Shown here: one piece after another, positions 7,815 through 12,515 of the stretch
How the letters are laid out: every line of letters begins with the position of its first letter
Position numbering within the stretch: the first letter of the stretch is position 1
NCBI GenBank assembly: GCA_003161195.1
Contig: PMOV01000116.1
Coordinates: 1,702-14,216, forward strand
Source: Acidobacteriota bacterium
Lineage (GTDB): Bacteria > Acidobacteriota > Terriglobia > Acidiferrales > UBA7541
Length of the DNA stretch: 12,515 bases
Reading direction: 5' to 3'
Notes under the pieces: generated by a model
Databases searched by the model: none
What the model saw: only the letters and a program-made list of their open reading frames with translations
Told to the model about the DNA's origin: nothing
Position numbers and translations under genes: made by a program

Positions 7815-8156
7815 TTACTGCTGAAAATCAAACTCCACGATTTGCGTGGTCTCATCCGGGCCGGGCATGTATTTCCAGTCCTTTACAGCGTCCTGGCAAG
7901 CTTGCACAAGGATCGGATGGCCGCCGACGACGCGCGTGCTCTTGACGCGCCCGTCCGGCGTAACGACGATTTCGAGTTTCACTTTGCCGCTGACACTCAT
8001 GCGGCGGGCGAGTTCCGGGTAGACCGGCGCAACCTTAGTCTTGAGCTTGCGCCCGGTATCCGGCGTTGCCACGCTCTGGGCGCCAGCGGAACTTGTGGCC
8101 AGCATGCTTCCCACCGCCAACGTGAAGAAGATTTTCTGTAGTCGAGCGAGATTCAT
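7815..8156 (-). CDS. Exported TonB C-terminal-domain protein
   Basis: This 113-residue protein begins with a Sec-type signal peptide: basic MNLARLQK, hydrophobic IFFTLAVGSML (9-19), then a likely cut after SAGA (26). The rest (about 36-113) is a TonB C-terminal domain, with APVYPELARRM (43-53), GKVKLEIVVTPDGRVK (57-72), GGHPILVQACQDAVKDWKY (78-96) and a final strand TQIVEFDF. Full TonB proteins use an uncleaved N-terminal anchor and a Pro-rich spacer to carry proton-motive energy from ExbB/ExbD to outer-membrane receptors. Both appear to be missing here, so a free periplasmic domain with a binding or structural role is more likely than energy transduction. I chose the ATG at 8156 because it gives the signal peptide; the open frame runs further upstream but encodes Arg-rich sequence without family likeness, and the ribosome site here is weak. 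It lies 71 bases before the receptor gene on the same strand, with no clear terminator between, so it probably heads the che operon. Confidence 0.8.
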   Translation of the reverse strand: MNLARLQKIFFTLAVGSMLATSSAGAQSVATPDTGRKLKTKVAPVYPELARRMSVSGKVKLEIVVTPDGRVKSTRVVGGHPILVQACQDAVKDWKYMPGPDETTQIVEFDFQQ

Positions 8157-8203
8157 TGACACCACCCCATGCGCGGAAGCGCGGATTACCCCGCCGAGGG
8201 AAA

Positions 8204-8219
8204 GGCACGTGGGCTGCCA
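8204..8219 (-). promoter_or_regulatory. Candidate sigma-54 (-24/-12) promoter facing the TonB/che operon
   Basis: On the minus strand this reads TGGCAGCCCACGTGCC. It has the invariant GG (8218-8217), 10 bases, then GC (8206-8205), and TGGCA matches the -24 consensus TGGCAC in five of six positions; TGC is present at -12. A start near 8194 would give a leader of about 37 bases to the ATG at 8156. The element is nearly palindromic, so the plus strand also shows GG-N10-GC, with AGGCACG at -24. GG-N10-GC is common by chance in GC-rich DNA, so this is only a candidate. Confidence 0.3.
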
Positions 8220-8337
8220 TCGCCGTAAGGGGTCAGTGCGACTGGCGGCGAGCGGTACGATCCCAGCTAAGTGAAGGAGAAACGGCAAGTTAGTAAGGAA
8301 ATCGCGACTCTGCGCGCAAAGCGAGGGGCGGACCCTG

Positions 8338-8478
8338 CGTCTCATGTAAGCCCGCGAGCCTGCGCGGTTCTCACCCTGAGACGTGCGAGGCTGAGACGTA
8401 GTCGCTCTTATGCGATGAGGCAACACCGCGACCCAAGAAGATTGACTCACATTGAGACGAGCGGCTAGGGTAGAGACG
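8338..8478. repeat. Cluster of TGAGACG-type repeats, possible operator or enhancer sites
   Basis: GAGACG occurs five times in 141 bases: inverted at 8338-8343, direct at 8378-8383, 8393-8398, 8454-8459 and 8473-8478. Four copies extend to TGAGACG. Two belong to a longer shared element, CTCAC-NN-TGAGACG, at 8370-8383 and 8446-8459, exactly 76 bases apart. In both, CTCA and TGAG form a dyad around three central bases; the first is the longer palindrome TCTCA-CCC-TGAGA (8369-8381). The copies at 8377 and 8392 are 15 bases apart. Dyads with a short spacer, repeated between two divergent operons, suggest a dimeric DNA-binding regulator. GAGACG alone also occurs in coding DNA of this window, so the specific signal is the 14-base element and the density. 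Confidence 0.45.
8442..8471 (+). promoter_or_regulatory. Candidate sigma-70 promoter of the histidine kinase operon
   Basis: A -35-like TTGACT (8442-8447, five of six consensus bases) and a weak -10-like TAGGGT (8466-8471, three of six) are 18 bases apart. Transcription would start near 8478, about 84 bases before the kinase ATG. A TGAGACG dyad (8446-8459) lies over the -35 and spacer, and another GAGACG (8473-8478) lies at the start point, so a bound regulator could block or control this promoter. Confidence 0.3.
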
Positions 8479-8561
8479 CGTGGGGCCCCGGTACGTCGAG
8501 CGCAGCATTTTGCGTTCGATGTTGGCGCAGTTTTCTGCGGACGCCGGGCCACTCCCTCTCA

Positions 8562-10925
8562 ATGCGTAGCGCCACATCTAAATCGCCGGCACGTCCGGCG
8601 CGTCCGCGTCGCAAGACGGCTCCCACGCCGCCATGGCAAAATCACGCCGAAGAACTGATGGCGCTGGCTGTGGACGCAGCACAATCCCGCCACTTGCCGG
8701 ACTTTCTGAAACATTTCGCGGAACGTTCCGCCCATATGCTGCGGTCGCTATGGGGCGGCGTAGCGGTGTTTCGCGGGCGCGAGACGGAGCTATATACCGG
8801 GGCGCGCAACAAGTCGGCCCAGGGACGGGAAAGTCGGGAGTGGCTTTTTGCCTGTGCGCGCGAATTACGGGGCGAGATTGCCGTGCGGCCACTGCCACCG
8901 GAGCAGGCGGCGTGGTTTGCCGCGCCGCAGGGCGAGCTGCCCGCAGTGTTGCTCTTTGTCCCCATCAAAGCGAGCGACGGCGAGCGGCTCGGTGCGCTGA
9001 CGCTGGCCAGCCGCAACACCGCACTCTCTGACGGAGAAAAACGATTGCTGTCGGCGCTGGCAAGCCATGCGGCGCTATCGCTCGAGAATTTTCGCCGCTT
9101 CTCGCAACTGGAACGCTCGAAGCGCCAATGGGTCGAAGACATCGACGCCATCAGCGACTACATCGTGGTGCACGACCGCTCGTGGAACATCGTGCGCACC
9201 AACCGTTCTTTGGCTTCGCACCTGGGCGTGCCACCGGCGGCGCTGGTGGGCGAGGCGATGGTCAGCCTGCGGCCCATTGCCGAGACCGGCAGCACACTTC
9301 CCTGTCCCTTTTGCATGCATACACAGCAGGCGCGCGAAGAGTATGTGGCGGCTTCCACGGAGAAGATATTTCTGGTGTCGACCTCGCGGACGCCGGCGAG
9401 CCACGATGAGGAAGCGCGCACGATTCACGTGTTGAAAGACATTACCGATCGGCGGGAAGCGGAACGGCGATATCGCGAGCTGTTTGACAGCATCCAGGAA
9501 GGACTGTTTTTTGCGACTCCGGATGGTCGATTTTTAGATGTGAACGATGCCATGGTTCGCATGCTGGGGTATAGCTCGCGGGAGGAACTGCTGCGGGCAG
9601 ACGTGAGCCCCCATTTATATCCCGCGCCGGAATCGCGCGAGCGCTTCCTGCGGGCGCTGACCAAGCAGGGCGTACTGCGGAACTACGAAGAGACGCTGCG
9701 CCGCAAGGATGGCTCGCTGTTGCATACATTGCAGAATATCTCCGGGGTACGTGATGCCCGCGGGCGGATTGCGCAGATCCGCGGTTTGATGCTGGATGTC
9801 ACTGAGCAAAAGATGTTTCAGTCGCAACTGCAGCGCGAGCGTGACTTTAACCAGAAGATCCTGAACACGACGCAGAGCATGATTCTGGTGCTGGATACCG
9901 CAGGATTGATCAGTTACGCCAATCGGCGCTGCTATGAGGCGGGGTATCAGGAAGAAGAGCTGATCGGCCACCGGCTGGTGGATTGGGTAGACGCCACGCA
10001 CCGTGGAGAGTTTGAAGGCGCGCTGGAGACCACGGCGCACGGGCACCAAGTGGAGAATATCGAGTTGCCAGTGCGGCGCGGTGACGGGTCCATGGGGCAT
10101 TTTTCCATCAGCTTAAGCCCCATGCGCGATGAGCAGAATGCCGTGAACAGCGTCGTGGTGGTGATGACGGACATTACCGACGCAGCGCTGCTGCAGTCCA
10201 AGCTGGCGCACAGCGAGAAAATGGCCACCATTGGGCGACTGGTTTCCGGTGTGGCGCATGAGGTAAACAACCCCCTGGCGGCCATCCTGGGGTTTACCGA
10301 CTTGCTTTTGGAAAATCCGGCGGTACCGGACTCTGCCCGCGAGGATTTGAAAATTATTTTGCAGGAAACGCAACGCACGAAGGACATCGTGCAAGATCTG
10401 CTGAGCTTTGCGCGCCAACGGCCGGTGCAGCGCGAACTGGTACAGATCAACAATGTTCTGCGGCAGACCATCAAGCTCCGCAGTTACGATTTTGCGAGCC
10501 ATGGCGTGGAAGTGGAAGAGGATTTCGAGCCGTCGTTGGCGTTCACGCTGGGGGACGCGCAGCAACTGCAGCAAGTGTTCCTGAATATTCTCAATAATGC
10601 GTACGACGCGGTGCAAGAATCCGGCCAGCGCGGGCACATCCGCATTTCGACCAAGCAGCGCGGCGAATCGGTGGAAGTGGCCATCAGCGACAACGGTACC
10701 GGCATCGTGGATCCGCAGAGAATTTTTGATCCGTTTTACACCACCAAGCAGGTGGGCAAAGGCACGGGGCTGGGACTGAGCATTTGTTACGGCATCGTGC
10801 GCGCGCACGGCGGCGAGATTCAATGTTGGAATAATGGCGCGGCGCCGGGTAGCACGTTTCTGGTGCGCGTGCCAGTGGCTACGGATGCCGCGACGAACGC
10901 GGTGGCGAAGGAAGCTGGGCGATGA
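8562..10925 (+). CDS. Soluble GAF-PAS-PAS-PAS sensor histidine kinase (NtrB-like)
   Basis: This 787-residue kinase has no transmembrane segment and should sense a cytoplasmic cue. After a basic Pro/Ala-rich N-terminus (1-30) come a GAF-like domain (about 35-178), PAS 1 (about 188-298, with a CPFC pair at C248/C251), PAS 2 (about 302-415, MLGYSSREELL and RRKDGSLLHTLQNI) and PAS 3 (about 427-542, RGDGSMGHFSISLSP). The kinase core has the phospho-accepting H566 in VSGVAHEVNNPLAAILGF, N box LNILNNAYDAV (674-684), G1 DNGTGI (710-715) and G2 GKGTGLGL (732-739). This style matches NtrB-type kinases that phosphorylate NtrC-family regulators, which agrees with the third gene of the operon. The ATG at 8562 has no Shine-Dalgarno sequence; an in-frame ATG at 8658 (residue 33) would still keep all domains. 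The stop overlaps the next start (ATGA, 10922-10925). Ligands of the sensor domains are unknown. Confidence 0.9.
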   Translation: MRSATSKSPARPARPRRKTAPTPPWQNHAEELMALAVDAAQSRHLPDFLKHFAERSAHMLRSLWGGVAVFRGRETELYTGARNKSAQGRESREWLFACARELRGEIAVRPLPPEQAAWFAAPQGELPAVLLFVPIKASDGERLGALTLASRNTALSDGEKRLLSALASHAALSLENFRRFSQLERSKRQWVEDIDAISDYIVVHDRSWNIVRTNRSLASHLGVPPAALVGEAMVSLRPIAETGSTLPCPFCMHTQQAREEYVAASTEKIFLVSTSRTPASHDEEARTIHVLKDITDRREAERRYRELFDSIQEGLFFATPDGRFLDVNDAMVRMLGYSSREELLRADVSPHLYPAPESRERFLRALTKQGVLRNYEETLRRKDGSLLHTLQNISGVRDARGRIAQIRGLMLDVTEQKMFQSQLQRERDFNQKILNTTQSMILVLDTAGLISYANRRCYEAGYQEEELIGHRLVDWVDATHRGEFEGALETTAHGHQVENIELPVRRGDGSMGHFSISLSPMRDEQNAVNSVVVVMTDITDAALLQSKLAHSEKMATIGRLVSGVAHEVNNPLAAILGFTDLLLENPAVPDSAREDLKIILQETQRTKDIVQDLLSFARQRPVQRELVQINNVLRQTIKLRSYDFASHGVEVEEDFEPSLAFTLGDAQQLQQVFLNILNNAYDAVQESGQRGHIRISTKQRGESVEVAISDNGTGIVDPQRIFDPFYTTKQVGKGTGLGLSICYGIVRAHGGEIQCWNNGAAPGSTFLVRVPVATDAATNAVAKEAGR

Positions 10926-11320
10926 GTACGCCGGTGCTGCAGCAATCGCTCGCGCCGATTCTGGTGATTGAAGACGAGCCCTCGGTGATCGCGTTTTTGC
11001 GCGCGGCGCTGCAGCGGAGAGGCTATCACGTGGAACACGCGGCGAGCGGAGCGGACGGCCTGGCATTGCTGAAAGACGGGCGCTACGCGGGAGTGATTTC
11101 CGATGTGCGCATGCCTGGGTCGGTGAACGGCGCCGAAGTGCATCGCTGGATCCAGCAGCACCGGCCGGAATTGGCGGCGCGCATCATCTTGATCAGCGGG
11201 GACACGGCGAACAGCGAAACGCAGTCCCTGCTGCAACGCAGCGGTACACCGTGCATCGAGAAGCCTTTTCGGGTGCAGCATTTACTGCAAGTTGTGGAGA
11301 GAACCTTCGGGAAACCATGA
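10922..11320 (+). CDS. Single-domain response regulator receiver
   Basis: This 132-residue protein is a lone receiver domain (about 11-130) with no DNA-binding or enzymatic output. The acidic cluster is E17-D18-E19 (VIEDEPS), the phospho-acceptor is D61 in ISDVRMPG, S92 (LISGD) takes the switch position and K114 (IEKPF) is the conserved lysine. The start overlaps the kinase stop (ATGA), with AAGGA (10908-10912) 9 bases upstream. The stop in turn overlaps the start of the NtrC-like gene. Being placed between a kinase and a second receiver-containing regulator, it may be a phosphate sink, a relay step or a signal to another protein; the sequence does not decide. The RMPG-SVNGAEVHRWI stretch resembles receivers fused to the end of hybrid kinases, so it may be a split-off receiver. 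Confidence 0.88.
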   Translation: MSTPVLQQSLAPILVIEDEPSVIAFLRAALQRRGYHVEHAASGADGLALLKDGRYAGVISDVRMPGSVNGAEVHRWIQQHRPELAARIILISGDTANSETQSLLQRSGTPCIEKPFRVQHLLQVVERTFGKP

Positions 11321-12515
11321 GCCACGAGATGAAAACGCGGTTGTTGGTGGTGGACGACGAGCAGAGCATCAGGCGCCTGTGCATGACCATCGGCACCTCG
11401 CTGGGATTTGTGTGCGCCGAGGCGGAGAGCGCGGAAGTGGCGCTGGCGCGGCTGGACAGCGAAGCTCCGGACTTGCTGCTGACGGACCTGAAGCTGCCCA
11501 CGCGGTCCGGCGTGGAATTACTGCAGCAAACCAAGAAAATTCTGCCGCATACGGAAGTGGCGATTATGACCGGGCATGGCTCCATCGAATCGGCGGTCGA
11601 TGCCATGAAGCTCGGCGCTTACGATTACATCGAGAAGCCCTTTCGTGTGGAAAAGATGCGGCTGCTGCTGCAGCGCATGGCGGAAAAGGTGCGGTTGGTT
11701 ACGGAAAATGAATTCCTGCGGGAGCGCGTTAGTGCGGAAGAGAACCTCGACGGTATCATCGGCACTTCGGCGAACATTCAAGACGTGTTGCGCGTCGTGG
11801 GCCGGCTAAAAGACACGCGCACGCCGGTGCTGATCTGCGGCGAAAGCGGCACCGGCAAAGAACTCGTGGCACGCGCGATTCATTTCCGTGGCGCGCTGGC
11901 GCAAGAGCCGTTCGTCGCGGTGGATTGCGGGTCGCTGGTGCCAACGCTCATGGAAAGCGAACTCTTCGGTTACGAAAAGGGCGCGTTCACGGGGGCCATC
12001 AAGTCGAAGGCCGGCTTGTTCCAGGCGGCTAACGGCGGCACCATTTTCCTGGATGAAATTGGCGAACTGCCCCTCGAAATGCAGGCCAAACTGCTGCGCG
12101 TATTGCAAGAAAAAGAAGTACGCCCCGTCGGCAGCAACGAAAAAGTCAACGTGGACGTCCGCGTGATTGCCGCGACGAACCGTAATCTTGAGGAGGCCTA
12201 TCGCGCCGGCACGTTTCGCAAAGACCTGTATTTCCGCCTGAACGTGGTGACTGTGCAGCTCCCGTCGCTGCGCGAGCGGCGCTCCGATATCCCGATGCTC
12301 ACGCACCACTTCCTCGGCCGATACGCGCAGAGCTCGCAAATACAGGTGACCGCCGCGGCCATGAAGAGCCTGCTGCAGTACGACTGGCCGGGCAACGTGC
12401 GCGAACTGGAGAATTGTGTAGCACGCGCCGTGGCCCTGGGCGACGGCAAGATCATCGACGTGGCAGACCTGCCGCCGGCGATTCGCGCGGAGCTGCCCGA
12501 AGGGCCAGCGGCGAA
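11317..12515 (+). CDS. NtrC-family sigma-54-dependent response regulator (3' end outside window)
   Basis: The visible 399 residues hold a receiver and an AAA+ activator domain. Receiver (about 7-122): D13-D14-E15, phospho-acceptor D57 (LLTDLKLP), T85 (MTGHGS) and K107 (IEKPF). AAA+ domain (about 144-375): Walker A GESGTGKE (175-182), the sigma-54-contacting loop GAFTGA (222-227), Walker B GGTIFLDEIGE (240-250), sensor I AATNR (285-289), arginine-finger segment FRKDLYFRL (300-308) and sensor II WPGNVREL (357-364). The intact GAFTGA loop argues for a true activator that opens sigma-54 promoters by ATP hydrolysis. The C-terminal Fis-type helix-turn-helix must lie beyond 12515, so the binding site cannot be guessed from the protein. 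The ATG at 11317 overlaps the preceding stop (ATGA); the nearest Shine-Dalgarno is weak, so translation is probably coupled. The upstream kinase is its likely phosphate donor. Confidence 0.94.
   Translation, partial: MSHEMKTRLLVVDDEQSIRRLCMTIGTSLGFVCAEAESAEVALARLDSEAPDLLLTDLKLPTRSGVELLQQTKKILPHTEVAIMTGHGSIESAVDAMKLGAYDYIEKPFRVEKMRLLLQRMAEKVRLVTENEFLRERVSAEENLDGIIGTSANIQDVLRVVGRLKDTRTPVLICGESGTGKELVARAIHFRGALAQEPFVAVDCGSLVPTLMESELFGYEKGAFTGAIKSKAGLFQAANGGTIFLDEIGELPLEMQAKLLRVLQEKEVRPVGSNEKVNVDVRVIAATNRNLEEAYRAGTFRKDLYFRLNVVTVQLPSLRERRSDIPMLTHHFLGRYAQSSQIQVTAAAMKSLLQYDWPGNVRELENCVARAVALGDGKIIDVADLPPAIRAELPEGPAA

Larger units (their letters stand above)
8157..8561. other. Divergent intergenic region with repeats and candidate promoters
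   Basis: About 405 bases lie between the TonB-domain gene (leftward) and the histidine kinase gene (rightward). Short open frames cross it on both strands, but they encode Arg/Ser-rich sequence without family features, so I call none. Visible content: a GG-N10-GC element near 8204-8219, a compact inverted repeat at 8220-8251, repeated TGAGACG-like words at 8338-8478, and a sigma-70-like promoter at 8442-8471. The region must hold the start signals for both operons, unless the leftward operon also has an internal promoter. Confidence 0.7.

Noticed and set aside
8204..8217. The GG-N10-GC element read on the plus strand as a sigma-54 promoter of the kinase operon
   Set aside because: It matches AGGCACG well at -24 but CTGCC poorly at -12. 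The implied leader to the kinase ATG would be over 330 bases, so the minus-strand reading or the closer sigma-70-like site is more likely.
8271..8468. Small plus-strand open frame (65 codons, GTG start) in the divergent gap
   Set aside because: Arg-rich product without motifs. It runs through the repeat cluster and the candidate promoter, and its upstream context gives no reason to believe it is translated.
8338..8478. CRISPR-like array
   Set aside because: The repeated unit is only 7-14 bases, the spacing is irregular, copies occur in both orientations, and there is no cas gene in the window.
8157..8552. N-terminal extension of the TonB-domain frame
   Set aside because: The frame is open to 8552, but the added residues are Arg/Ser/Pro-rich with no domain. 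They would bury the signal peptide that begins at the ATG at 8156.

Overview
The window is a GC-rich bacterial segment carrying two divergently transcribed signalling operons separated by about 0.4 kb of non-coding DNA. The best taxonomic hint is the small exported TonB C-terminal-domain protein at 7815-8156, whose sequence style (VYPELARRM...GxVxLEIVV...GGHPILVQA) resembles those common in Acidobacteriota. A member of that phylum, probably of the Terriglobia, is my working guess, made from memory of family style and not from a search.

Left arm, minus strand (33-8156): a compact chemotaxis operon. In transcription order it encodes an exported TonB-CTD protein, a methyl-accepting chemoreceptor, CheW, CheR, CheA, CheB, CheY and CheX. 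Together these form a complete excitation and adaptation circuit: receptor, coupling protein, kinase, response regulator, methyltransferase, methylesterase and a CheX-type phosphatase. No CheZ, CheD, CheV or flagellar gene is visible, so the output (flagella, type IV pili or something else) is not shown. Three junctions are 4-base stop/start overlaps (cheR/cheA GTGA, cheA/cheB TTGA, cheY/cheX ATGA). CheA and CheW start with GTG and CheB with TTG.

Middle (8157-8561): no convincing gene. It holds a cluster of TGAGACG-type repeats, including two copies of a 14-base dyad (CTCAC-NN-TGAGACG) 76 bases apart. It also has a possible sigma-70 promoter facing the histidine kinase gene, and a nearly palindromic GG-N10-GC element that resembles a sigma-54 -24/-12 promoter, best in the direction of the TonB/che operon.

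Right arm, plus strand (8562-12515, runs off the window): three genes joined by ATGA overlaps. They encode a soluble GAF-PAS-PAS-PAS histidine kinase of NtrB type, a single-domain receiver, and an NtrC-family sigma-54 activator cut off before its DNA-binding domain.

The most interesting possibility is that the two arms are linked: the NtrC-like regulator, phosphorylated by the soluble kinase, could act from the repeat cluster on a sigma-54-like promoter of the che operon, or regulate its own operon. This is inference from layout; the sequence shows only the parts.
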